The position numbers and the translations under genes were made by a program. A stretch of 9,074 nt of DNA from the NCBI GenBank assembly GCA_003230795.1, contig QIGM01000288.1, positions 1 to 9,074 of the forward strand, read 5' to 3'. The stretch comes from a bacterium. GTDB taxonomy: Bacteria; Bdellovibrionota_C; UBA2361; SZUA-149. The notes beneath the pieces are model-generated. The model did no database searches and had not been told where the DNA came from. It saw nothing but the letters and a program-made list of their open reading frames with translations. Shown here one piece after another: positions 1 through 6,215 of this stretch (within the stretch, counting starts at the first letter, position 1; the number at the start of each line of letters is the position of its first letter).

Positions 1-17
1 TTCCGTTGAAGAGCTTC

Positions 18-88
18 TGGGGAATGGTGTAACGGTAGCACTAGGGACTCTGAATCCCTCAGTCTAGGTTCAAATCCTAGTTCCCCAG
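18..88 (+). tRNA. tRNA-Gln (anticodon CUG)
   Basis: A complete cloverleaf can be folded by eye. The acceptor stem is TGGGGAA (18-24) with TTCCCCA (81-87), and the discriminator base is G88. The anticodon stem AGGGA (43-47)/TCCCT (55-59) encloses the loop CTCTGAA, placing anticodon CTG at 50-52, which reads the glutamine codon CAG. The T arm is CTAGG-TTCAAAT-CCTAG and the D loop carries AACGGTAG. The 3' CCA is not encoded. A tyrosine recombinase gene follows within 200 bp, so the 3' half of this gene is the likely attachment site of the element. The second copy of the repeat (attR) would lie beyond the window. Confidence 0.95.
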
Positions 89-123
89 CTTGTTTCTTAA
101 AGTTGTAAGCTGTGACTCAATAA

Positions 124-164
124 GGACTTGAAGCAAATCGCTTTGAGTCCTTTTTGCGTTTTTT
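124..164 (+). terminator. Rho-independent terminator after tRNA-Gln
   Basis: GGACTTGAAGC (124-134) pairs with GCTTTGAGTCC (140-150) over 11 bp, with two G-U wobbles, around the 5-nt loop AAATC. It is followed by TTTTTGCGTTTTTT. The wobbles and the T-tract both favour the + strand, so it should end the tRNA transcript and insulate the integrase from it. It overlaps a possible upstream TTG start (154) of the integrase frame, one reason to reject that start. Confidence 0.85.
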
Positions 165-168
165 AACC

Positions 169-190
169 AAAAGGAGGGCAAAAGGAGGGC
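169..190 (+). repeat. Tandem 11-bp direct repeat, two copies
   Basis: AAAAGGAGGGC occurs twice, perfectly and back to back (169-179 and 180-190), in the leader between the tRNA terminator and the integrase start. Each copy holds a Shine-Dalgarno-like GGAGG, but neither is well spaced from a start codon (the nearest in-frame one is GTG at 205). The 11-bp period is about one helical turn, so arm-type binding sites for the integrase or its HTH partner are an alternative reading. No function is proven. Confidence 0.6.
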
Positions 191-273
191 AGCAGGGCGC
201 TTGTGTGGCTCTTACATCGATTGCGCTATCGACCACCTACTTTGACAATGGCAAGGTAGGAGTAACCCACACG

Positions 274-1518
274 ATGGCTTGGCTTGAACAAAAAAAATCT
301 GGCACGTATCACATCGTTTTCAGACTCGGCAAACAAAAGTTACGTCGGTCGCTGAAAACAAAAAACAAGAAGGAGGCGGTCTCTCGTCGTTCCAGAATTG
401 AGGAAAATCTACGCCTCGTTGATTCAGGTCGACTAGCCGTTCCTGACGATGCAGACATCGTCTCGTTCCTGCTCTCCGACGGGCAACTCAACCAGCGTAT
501 CAGTGTTCCACGCCGTCTAAAAATTGGGCAGTTGTACCAGCGGTTTGTTGAAAGCTTGCCACCAGATTCTATGGAGGCAAATACTCTCTCCACAGCCAGC
601 ACTCACATGGCACACGTTGCTGGCACCCTGGGGCATCAGCTTGAATTGCGGAGCGTGACGCAAGAACACCTCCAAAACTACATCAACCACCGAGCCTTAC
701 AGCCAGGCAGGTTTGGAAAGACTTTAAGCCCCACTACGATTAAGAAAGAACTTGCTACGCTTCGGTCCATCTGGAATTGGGCAATCGCCCATGAGTACGT
801 GACCAAACCAATATCACTACGCAGCCTCAAGTTCCCCAAGCTGGACGAAAAACCGCCTTATCGAACCAGAGAGGAGATAGAGCGTGAAATCGCCATCGGT
901 AAGATTCCCAAACAGCAGCAACAAGAACTCTGGCATGGCCTCTATCTGAGAATCACCGAAATATCAGAGATTCTTGCTCTGATTGAGCAGAATTCCACCT
1001 ACAGCTACCTTTACCCGATGGCTGCCCTTGCTGCCTACACCGGTGCTCGTCGTTCTGAGTTGTGCCGCTCCCAGCACCAAGACATTCATCTAGTCCCTGG
1101 GAATTTATTGTTGCGTGAGAAAAAACGTAGCCGTAGTAAACGTACTTTTCGCCAAGTTCCTATAGCAGCTTCGCTTGCTCCGATTCTTAGCGACTGGCTG
1201 GAACACAGAACAGAGGGGCAAGCTACTTTTCTGCGTGTATGGCCTACCAACAGAAAGCTCGTGTTGCCTGAAATCGAGGGAGGCGTACTACCTGCCGAAG
1301 CTCACAATCATTTACAGTTCGCTCTTCGGGAATCCAAATGGAGTGTCGTCCCAGGGTGGCACGTCTTCCGTCACAGCTTTATCTCAAACTGTGCCTCCCA
1401 AGGCGTTGACCAACGAATGATTGACGATTGGGTAGGCCACCAAACCGATGAGCAGCGAAAACGATACCGCCACTTGTTCCCAGATGTGCAAAAGAAGGTG
1501 CTAGACAAAGTGTTCTAG
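274..1518 (+). CDS. Tyrosine site-specific recombinase (integrase)
   Basis: This 414-residue protein should catalyse integration and excision of the element by cutting and rejoining DNA through a phosphotyrosine intermediate. In the numbering used here, catalytic residues fit the family: Arg259 in TGARRSEL, His363 and Arg366 in HVFRHS, His389 in WVGH and the nucleophile Tyr398 in KRYRHL. The N-terminus (MAWLEQKKSG..., about 1-80) is a short basic domain like the arm-binding part of other integrases. About 85-190 would be the core-binding helical domain and about 240-410 the catalytic domain. The ATG at 274 is chosen because AGGAG lies 11 bp upstream. The frame stays open to a TTG at 154, but that would begin inside the tRNA terminator. 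The setting beside tRNA-Gln and opposite an excisionase-like gene is classic for an island integration module. All key residues are present, so it is probably active. Confidence 0.93.
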   Translation: MAWLEQKKSGTYHIVFRLGKQKLRRSLKTKNKKEAVSRRSRIEENLRLVDSGRLAVPDDADIVSFLLSDGQLNQRISVPRRLKIGQLYQRFVESLPPDSMEANTLSTASTHMAHVAGTLGHQLELRSVTQEHLQNYINHRALQPGRFGKTLSPTTIKKELATLRSIWNWAIAHEYVTKPISLRSLKFPKLDEKPPYRTREEIEREIAIGKIPKQQQQELWHGLYLRITEISEILALIEQNSTYSYLYPMAALAAYTGARRSELCRSQHQDIHLVPGNLLLREKKRSRSKRTFRQVPIAASLAPILSDWLEHRTEGQATFLRVWPTNRKLVLPEIEGGVLPAEAHNHLQFALRESKWSVVPGWHVFRHSFISNCASQGVDQRMIDDWVGHQTDEQRKRYRHLFPDVQKKVLDKVF

Positions 1519-1522
1519 CTAG
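1515..1522. other. Palindromic double stop shared by convergent genes
   Basis: CTAGCTAG is its own reverse complement. Its left half supplies the TAG stop of the integrase (1516-1518) and its right half, read on the other strand, the TAG stop of the HTH gene (1521-1519). The two reading frames therefore abut with no base between them, leaving no room for a separate terminator. Confidence 0.8.
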
Positions 1523-1932
1523 TAACGTGCAGGAGTTGGTAGCAGTCCCTCATTCTGAATGCGTACCAGTTCCTCATGGCTGACTCGCCATTCTTCCTCA
1601 CAGCCTCGACCACACATTGTCTTAAAGGCATTGATTCGCTTGAGCCGACACCATTCACGAACCGTGTACGGCTTGCGGCCCAGTATGCTCGCAATCTCTT
1701 GGGTGCTGTACGATTCTTTAGACGGTTGCTGCTGACTGATAAAATCGCGTAGCTCAAGAATCGTTTTTTCTAGCGAGGCTATCTGCTCAACTAGCTCTTT
1801 TGATGCTCTATTAGGCTGTTTGCTAGATTCGCCATTTTTGGTGTGGCCATTTGAATTCCGCAATCGAGGAGAGCGTTGCCCATTTTTTGCTGGAATAATT
1901 TCGCCGGAGAATAAATCACGCTGGAGACTCAT
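1519..1932 (-). CDS. HTH DNA-binding protein, excisionase-like
   Basis: A 137-residue protein in two parts. The N-terminal ~70 residues are polar, with a short helical stretch that may form a coiled coil (KELVEQIASLEKTILELRDF, about 45-64). The C-terminal part (75-130) is a MerR/excisionase-type helix-turn-helix: YSTQEIASILGRKPYTVREW is the helix pair, followed by CGRG-C-EEEW and a VSHEELVRI helix. Such proteins bind DNA as directionality factors or repressors in integration modules. The ATG at 1932 is preferred over a TTG at 1947 because GAGGA precedes it at 8-9 nt. The gene is convergent with the integrase and ends directly against it. Likely roles are controlling excision or repressing element genes. 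An unrelated regulator is possible, because excisionases are too divergent to name by eye. Confidence 0.8.
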   Translation of the reverse strand: MSLQRDLFSGEIIPAKNGQRSPRLRNSNGHTKNGESSKQPNRASKELVEQIASLEKTILELRDFISQQQPSKESYSTQEIASILGRKPYTVREWCRLKRINAFKTMCGRGCEEEWRVSHEELVRIQNEGLLPTPARY

Positions 1933-1967
1933 CAAGCCATTCCTCAAGTAAGAGTAGAAGCTCTCTT

Positions 1968-1976
1968 ATTTTAACA
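1968..1976 (-). promoter_or_regulatory. Extended -10 promoter for the HTH gene
   Basis: On the - strand this reads TGTTAAAAT, a TG-N extended -10 with the hexamer TAAAAT (five of six bases match TATAAT). It lies about 36 bp upstream of the ATG at 1932. The -35 region is weak, as is usual for extended -10 promoters. A short hairpin (GCTC-GAAAA-GAGC on the - strand, about 1984-1996) lies just upstream and might separate this unit from the coiled-coil gene. Confidence 0.45.
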
Positions 1977-2069
1977 CATGGAAAGCTCTTTTCGAGCCTT
2001 TGTTGCATACATATGGCATTGGAAACGCAAAGATGGGATGGTGTGATTCAAGGGAGGCAGTGGCCGTCC

Positions 2070-2396
2070 TTATCCTGTTGCGGTATCGAGGCCAACGTGT
2101 TGTTCAATACGAGCGACTCGACTTTTAAGAGCGGCGTGTTCATCAACATGCGTTGCATCCTGCCGGATGTTCTCCTCGGTCATCCCGAAGGCTCGAATAA
2201 TTTGGTCTTTGATGTTTTCCATGTTGGCCTGCAACCCGTCCTTGAGGTTACTCATATCAGCTCGCAGTTCGTCCTTGAGGCTACTCATATCGGCCCGTAG
2301 CTCGTCCTTGAGGCTACTCATATCAGATTGTAGCTCCGAGCTTTGCTTTTCAAGCATCGATTCGATTGTTTTTATGTCATCTTGTGTCAGGCTCAT
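2070..2396 (-). CDS. Small coiled-coil protein with 11-residue repeats
   Basis: I do not recognise a named family. The 108-residue protein is highly charged and lacks membrane segments or a signal peptide. Residues 25-68 consist of four consecutive 11-residue units: DMSSLKDELRA, DMSSLKDELRA, DMSNLKDGLQA and a degenerate NMENIKDQIIR. Hydrophobic residues sit at constant positions, which predicts a hendecad coiled coil that probably oligomerises. The C-terminus (MTEENIRQDATHVDEH...KSRVARIEQH) also looks helical. The ATG at 2396 has only a weak AGGG upstream. The gene stands alone on the - strand between the HTH gene and the divergent DNA-transfer cassette. Open + strand frames across it are shadows of the repeat. 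Structural or scaffold roles are possible, but function is unknown. Confidence 0.75.
   Translation of the reverse strand: MSLTQDDIKTIESMLEKQSSELQSDMSSLKDELRADMSSLKDELRADMSNLKDGLQANMENIKDQIIRAFGMTEENIRQDATHVDEHAALKSRVARIEQHVGLDTATG
2238..2336. repeat. 33-bp tandem repeat, three copies
   Basis: Three adjacent 33-bp units (2238-2270, 2271-2303, 2304-2336) each begin GTCCTTGAGG on the + strand and differ from their neighbours at about 4-5 positions. A degenerate fourth unit lies at about 2205-2237. Each unit encodes one 11-residue coiled-coil repeat of the - strand gene, so unit loss or gain keeps the reading frame. Some of the differences are silent at the protein level. Confidence 0.9.
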
Positions 2397-2608
2397 GCCC
2401 TAGGAGTCTCATAAGCACATGCTAAAATCAAGCAATTTGCCCTTGTCCTACTAGCTTCAGGATGAGCGAGTGTTTCCAAAATACTGCGTACGATACGGCT
2501 GGTGCGTAATGTCCCCCTTAATGTCCTTGTCTGGCTGGCTAAAGTCCATCTACGCAACGACTTGCGAGTTCCCATAAAAGCCTTCCCGTTTAGTCCAAAG
2601 CCCTCTGA
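2397..2608. other. Intergenic region between divergent units
   Basis: This stretch separates the - strand coiled-coil gene from the + strand cassette and should hold both promoters. For the - strand, TTGCTT-16 nt-TATGAG (roughly 2436-2409) is a plausible but weak promoter. I see no convincing + strand promoter, terminator or repeat. An arginine/serine/threonine-rich - strand frame (2393-2575) crosses it but is not convincing as a gene. Confidence 0.4.
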
Positions 2609-3238
2609 ATGACCCTCCAGAACACCTCAGACATGAACCTCGAACTCCTGAAAGTTCTCACCAATTCAGTCAGGATTCTTACCGCTCAGCAAGCTCAGAA
2701 AGCTACCGGCGAACCTGTAATAGAGCGAGTCAAGAACCGACTTCGGAGGCTCCAAACCAAGGGGTTATTACAGCTTTCAACAGCTTGGATTTGCCCCCCC
2801 GATCTCGGTGTAGCACCACTCGTTTCTTGGGGATCTCATGGACCACCACCAAGTTTTAAGGAGCTTGCTCGAACGGCCTATCGCAGATGGTCGGCTGAAA
2901 GGCTTCCTGAAATGATAGCAGTGGCAACGGCTGAAGCGAGGAATCTCTACGGTGCCGTCAAAATCAGAGGCCCACGAGAATCAGAGACGGCCCATGATGT
3001 CTGGGTGGCAGAACTATTTCTTAGCAGGTATGCCCACCATCCATTATACTCTTGGTTGCACGAAGACGGGTTCGGCGAAACATTCCCAGAGGGCAACAGG
3101 GCAGACGCGGCCCTTATTGGCTCCGGTAAAAATCCCAAGGTAATAGCGGTTGAATTACTAGGAAACTATCGCTCTGGTAAAATCGAGCAGTATCACAACT
3201 ACTGCCAAGAACACGGCATCAGCTATGAAATCTGGTAA
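2609..3238 (+). CDS. Winged-helix protein with replication-relaxation-like C-terminal domain
   Basis: A 209-residue protein. Residues 10-60 (LELLKVLTNSVRILTAQQAQ... VKNRLRRLQTKGLLQL) look like a winged helix that would bind DNA. The C-terminal part (about 125-209) has the layout AHDVWVAELFL, W..EDGF, RADAAL, VIAVELLGNY and a final K..QY..YC helix. This resembles the C-terminal domain of replication-relaxation proteins (PF13814), which look like PD-(D/E)XK folds. Asp166 and Glu182 could match acidic positions, but the usual E-x-K lysine is replaced (VELLG), so nuclease activity is doubtful. It is the first gene of a three-gene overlapping run ending in a coupling ATPase, which suggests a DNA-recruiting partner. 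No strong ribosome-binding site precedes ATG 2609, and ATG 2633 is an alternative. The family assignment is from memory of the pattern only. Confidence 0.7.
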   Translation: MTLQNTSDMNLELLKVLTNSVRILTAQQAQKATGEPVIERVKNRLRRLQTKGLLQLSTAWICPPDLGVAPLVSWGSHGPPPSFKELARTAYRRWSAERLPEMIAVATAEARNLYGAVKIRGPRESETAHDVWVAELFLSRYAHHPLYSWLHEDGFGETFPEGNRADAALIGSGKNPKVIAVELLGNYRSGKIEQYHNYCQEHGISYEIW

Positions 3239-3950
3239 GCAACACTCCCTTTCAGCACAACAAGAGCAGGTGCTAAAGCATGTAGCCAGATACCGCTTGA
3301 GTTTTACTGAAATCATTGACCATCTTTTTTTTCGTGAACGGAGTTCCAGAAAAACGCTGACCGCCCTTTGTGACGGTAAAAGCCCGTACCTTCAAACCGT
3401 GGGAGGTTTTCAGGGGAGAAGGAAAGCCTATGTTCTCACTAAGCTCGGCTCCAAAGTGGTCACTGGCAGCGTTGAACGCAGCAAGGCCCCAAACGATACC
3501 AATATCAATCTACTTGCTTTTTGCTGCTTGAGTGGCAAGAAAAGAATTCGCCTTGAACAATCGGAAATCACGGAGTTCTTTGGCGAACCCATACCTGGGC
3601 GCCATCTCGTGATGCAGTGCTCAGGGAGCTATTGCCTGCACTCGGTGTACGTACCAGGGGCAAGCACCAAAGACCTAACAATTCTATCAAAAGTCGAGGA
3701 GCGATTTGAAGAACTTGCCGATTGCTCTGCTAGCTCTTGGACCCCTGAACCAACCGAATGGCTAAATACAGGAAAGCTGCGAGTGACGGCCATTGTTCAA
3801 ACCGCAGAAAAATCTCAACGGGTTGGCCAAGCTCTACAAAAGCGTCTTAGCCCAATCGAGCATTCAGCAATTCATCACTGTTCTGTTGTTGCCACGAATT
3901 CAAATCGGTTGGAGGAGCTACTTCGTGGCCTACGATATTCGAGCAATTAG
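3225..3950 (+). CDS. Winged-helix protein of replication-relaxation type
   Basis: A 241-residue protein. Residues about 10-80 fit a winged helix: QQEQVLKHVARYRLSFTEII, then DHLFFRERSSRKTLTALCDG, then a wing with YLQTVGGFQGRRKAYVLTKLG. The order 'search helix, LF, S.RT..RL, then YxLTxxG' is the typical start of replication-relaxation proteins. The rest (about 90-241) is a mixed alpha/beta region I do not recognise, with several cysteines. The ATG at 3225 overlaps the previous gene by 14 bp, and its own stop overlaps the next gene by 26 bp, so translation is probably coupled. The upstream protein seems to carry the C-terminal half of the same family, so the pair may be a split or duplicated version acting together with the ATPase. 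Confidence 0.7.
   Translation: MKSGKQHSLSAQQEQVLKHVARYRLSFTEIIDHLFFRERSSRKTLTALCDGKSPYLQTVGGFQGRRKAYVLTKLGSKVVTGSVERSKAPNDTNINLLAFCCLSGKKRIRLEQSEITEFFGEPIPGRHLVMQCSGSYCLHSVYVPGASTKDLTILSKVEERFEELADCSASSWTPEPTEWLNTGKLRVTAIVQTAEKSQRVGQALQKRLSPIEHSAIHHCSVVATNSNRLEELLRGLRYSSN
3911..3917 (+). promoter_or_regulatory. Strong Shine-Dalgarno setting the ATPase start
   Basis: GGAGGAG lies inside the end of the preceding gene, 7 nt before GTG 3925. It is the best ribosome-binding site in the cassette and is the reason the ATPase start is placed at 3925 rather than at the in-frame ATG at 3793, which would overlap the previous gene by about 158 bp. Confidence 0.75.
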
Positions 3951-6009
3951 AAGAGAGCAGCGGCAGAGAACTCTTGCTGAAAAGATTGTTGCTAGGTCAA
4001 CACCTTCGGAGCTTTCTTGTGATGCACCGCAGTCACTCGTAGGTCTTACCGAGTGGAATCGTATTATTGACGAAGTACGCAAGTCTATCGCTGACGGAAC
4101 TCGTCAAGGCTTGCCTTCGGTGGGTTCTTCAATCGTTGAGATAATCCACAAGGTTCCGCAGCTTCGTAATCATGTTTTTGTCGGCTTCAATGCTGAGCTT
4201 GGCATCCCTCAGTTAGTGCCCAAAAAAGTGCTCTATGACCATTGTTATATTCTAGGTGCTACCGGTTCAGGCAAAACTCAGTGTGGAATGGTGCCACTGG
4301 TTGAACAACTCGGTGCAGCCTTTGATGGGGATGGTAAACCGCTCGGAGAATTGCCCTCTCATCCACTCATTATTTTTGACATGAAGGAAATTCCCGATAT
4401 TGGTCTCAAAGCTGCTGCCGACAGAGTTGCCCAGTCTCGTGGCCAGGGCGAGCATTGTTTGTTCTACTCGCCGGATGAAGATTTTGAATCTCCCAGGTGG
4501 GATATATTATCGAGTGCAAGAAAACTTCGCGGAGTCAACAAACAGGTCGGATTTCTGCTCAACGGCTTCGGCTTGGTCTACGACCCCGTATACGGTGAGG
4601 AATACTTCACTAATGCAATGGGGACAGCCCTCACTGCTGTTATTCACACAAACGGGATTCATACGCTCTCGTACAACAGACTTGTGGACCTCGTTGGCGA
4701 AGTGGTTACGGCAAAGAAAAAGCGTATCTCCAATAAATTCAAGGACGACGAGGTGATTGTCACCTCCTGGCGTGATGCACGAGGGCTTTATGATAAAATC
4801 CAGCGGCTTCGTTTGCTTGATAAACTCGCCACGGATTCCTCTGTAGCACCTGCCGATACGCTCAACTTGCAGCAAGTCATTGAGCAGGGGCAGGTGCTCT
4901 ACGTGCATTTAGGCTCGACCTTCATGCCCAACGAGTCGTGGGATATTGGGCGTATGATGGTGTTCTCGTTGCTCGCTGAGTTGATTGAGCAGATTCGTGC
5001 TGGCACCGGCGAAATAGGAAAGCGTAGAAGGTGTTTTCTTTTCGTTGATGAGTTTCAACGCCTTGGCGTAAAAAATATCGTGCAGCGTTTCGAGGATGCT
5101 CGTTCTTTAGGCTTGAGCTTTATTTTGAGCCATCAGACCCCCAAATCGTTGCCCAAGAAAGATGGCGGCCTGTTTGAAATCGTTTTTCAAAACTGTGCTT
5201 TTCGCCAAGCGTTTAGTATCGAAGACCTGGACCTGCTAGAAATGTTTGAGCAACTTTCTGGTTTCAAATCGGCCTTCCTGCGGAGCGACTCAACCACCGT
5301 GGGAAGCAATGCTTCGCGTTCTCAAGCAAATTCAGCATCTCAAAGCGAAGACGTTACTGAAACTTATCGAGCTGATACCATCGATTCAATTAGCCGGAAA
5401 CAAGGCACCCAGACAGGCCATGCTGAAACAAATACTCAGGCCCAAACGCACTCCAATGCGTTTGGATTGCATGAACAAAGGGTTCCTCGATTCGATTACG
5501 AAGCGAACCGATTAGCGAATGCCTGTTTTCCAAGCTCCGTTATCTATGTCCGTGATGGCGGTAGGGGCAGCCTAACACCCACTGAGGCCATCCCTCGCCA
5601 TATACACGGCATGTTCATTGGCCCACAGGAGAGCCGAACACTGTCTGAACTTGGGTTTGTATTGAGGTCCTACGAAAATGAGCCTCAATCAGTTACTCCA
5701 CTTGAAAGGCGTGGAGATTCTACACCAGCAGCCAAACTCAAAAAGCAAGCTGCAAAGGCCAAGAAAAAGAAACGCGGTGAAGCCATGAAAAGGCAGATTG
5801 CAGAGGCGGCAAAAAAACTTGCCCCAGAGATGCCTGTGGACAGGACATTGCTCTACTTTGCCCGTTTGCACGGCATCGATTCGGTGGCACTCGTTGCTAA
5901 GTGCAAGGAGTTGAAAATCGAACTTGCGACAGGAAATGATTCGATTTTTACCGTGGAGGAAATGGAAGTTTTAGCTCAGCATTTTGGCGATAACGATGCT
6001 AGCCAATAA
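3925..6009 (+). CDS. VirD4/TraG-like coupling ATPase without membrane anchor
   Basis: A 694-residue RecA-fold motor. Walker A is GATGSGKT (111-118, Lys117) and Walker B is FLFVDEF (371-377, Asp375-Glu376), followed by RLG and a helix ending in ILSHQTP (400-406). This order (DEFxRLG, then a Q/H-containing motif) matches type IV coupling proteins, which dock DNA-protein substrates and pump DNA into a secretion channel. The N-terminal 110 residues are charged and show no transmembrane helix, unlike canonical VirD4/TraD. About 454-515 is a Ser/Thr/Gln/Asn-rich linker. About 601-628 is a Lys/Ala-rich basic helix. About 637-691 resembles an IF2_N-type small helical domain. It is the last gene of the overlapping cassette, so the two winged-helix proteins are probable partners. 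HerA/FtsK-type motors are the main alternative. Confident on ATPase family, less so on conjugation. Confidence 0.85.
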   Translation: MAYDIRAIRREQRQRTLAEKIVARSTPSELSCDAPQSLVGLTEWNRIIDEVRKSIADGTRQGLPSVGSSIVEIIHKVPQLRNHVFVGFNAELGIPQLVPKKVLYDHCYILGATGSGKTQCGMVPLVEQLGAAFDGDGKPLGELPSHPLIIFDMKEIPDIGLKAAADRVAQSRGQGEHCLFYSPDEDFESPRWDILSSARKLRGVNKQVGFLLNGFGLVYDPVYGEEYFTNAMGTALTAVIHTNGIHTLSYNRLVDLVGEVVTAKKKRISNKFKDDEVIVTSWRDARGLYDKIQRLRLLDKLATDSSVAPADTLNLQQVIEQGQVLYVHLGSTFMPNESWDIGRMMVFSLLAELIEQIRAGTGEIGKRRRCFLFVDEFQRLGVKNIVQRFEDARSLGLSFILSHQTPKSLPKKDGGLFEIVFQNCAFRQAFSIEDLDLLEMFEQLSGFKSAFLRSDSTTVGSNASRSQANSASQSEDVTETYRADTIDSISRKQGTQTGHAETNTQAQTHSNAFGLHEQRVPRFDYEANRLANACFPSSVIYVRDGGRGSLTPTEAIPRHIHGMFIGPQESRTLSELGFVLRSYENEPQSVTPLERRGDSTPAAKLKKQAAKAKKKKRGEAMKRQIAEAAKKLAPEMPVDRTLLYFARLHGIDSVALVAKCKELKIELATGNDSIFTVEEMEVLAQHFGDNDASQ

Positions 6010-6039
6010 AAAAAGCCCCGCAGCGAAAAGCTGGGGGGC
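6008..6039 (-). terminator. Rho-independent terminator, - strand
   Basis: GCCCCGCAGC (6015-6024) pairs with GCTGGGGGGC (6030-6039) around the loop GAAAA, a 10-bp stem with one internal mismatch. Seven A residues (6008-6014) precede it on the + strand, so on the - strand the hairpin is followed by seven U. No such tract follows on the + strand. It therefore points to a - strand transcript arriving from about 6040-6214, although it may also slow + strand transcription leaving the ATPase gene, whose stop it touches. Confidence 0.65.
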
Positions 6040-6214
6040 ATATTATCAAGCACGAGCCGTGACATGGTCCCCTCCGTCTAAAATTGGGTAGGCCAATTCC
6101 TACCTCTAATTACAACCACGCATGGAGTGGTTGTAGTCACAGGTTGGTGAGGGGAGGTTTGTCGTTTACTGGTGCTTGATGATTTGTGTCGGCTCACTAA
6201 AAAGGGAGCGGGCA
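6008..6214 (-). ncRNA. Candidate structured RNA, multibranched, about 200 nt
   Basis: No open frame of note, but dense nested pairing. The outer stem ATCAAGCAC (6045-6053)/GTGCTTGAT (6172-6180) is perfect over 9 bp and extends by about three more pairs. Inside it lie GACA (6061-6064)/TGTC (6160-6163), TCCCCTC (6068-6074)/GAGGGGA (6149-6155), hairpin GGTAGG-CCAATT-CCTACC (6087-6104) and a perfect 9-bp hairpin TACAACCAC/GTGGTTGTA (6111-6135). GAGCCG (6054-6059) could also pair with CGGCTC (6190-6195) as a pseudoknot. The - strand is chosen because of the terminator at 6008-6039 and a weak - strand promoter (CTGACA 6248-6243, 16 nt, TATTCC 6226-6221). Against this, several stem extensions are G-U pairs only on the + strand. 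A transfer origin or other DNA structure is an alternative. Confidence 0.4.
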
Positions 6215-6215
6215 C

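Noticed and set aside
154..273. Forty-residue N-terminal extension of the integrase from a TTG start
   Set aside because: The TTG lies in the T-tract of the tRNA terminator, has no ribosome-binding site, and the extension does not look like integrase sequence. ATG 274 has AGGAG upstream.
2013..2403. + strand frames across the 33-bp repeats
   Set aside because: They are low-complexity shadows of the repeated - strand coiled-coil gene and lack good start signals.
2393..2575. - strand frame of 60 codons whose stop overlaps the coiled-coil gene start as ATGA
   Set aside because: The overlap is attractive, but no ribosome-binding site precedes its ATG and the Arg/Ser/Thr-rich composition looks like noncoding translation. 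Conservation would be needed to revive it.
3793..3924. Upstream ATG start for the coupling ATPase adding 44 residues
   Set aside because: It would lie deep in the previous gene without a ribosome-binding site, whereas GTG 3925 has a perfect GGAGGAG at 7 nt.
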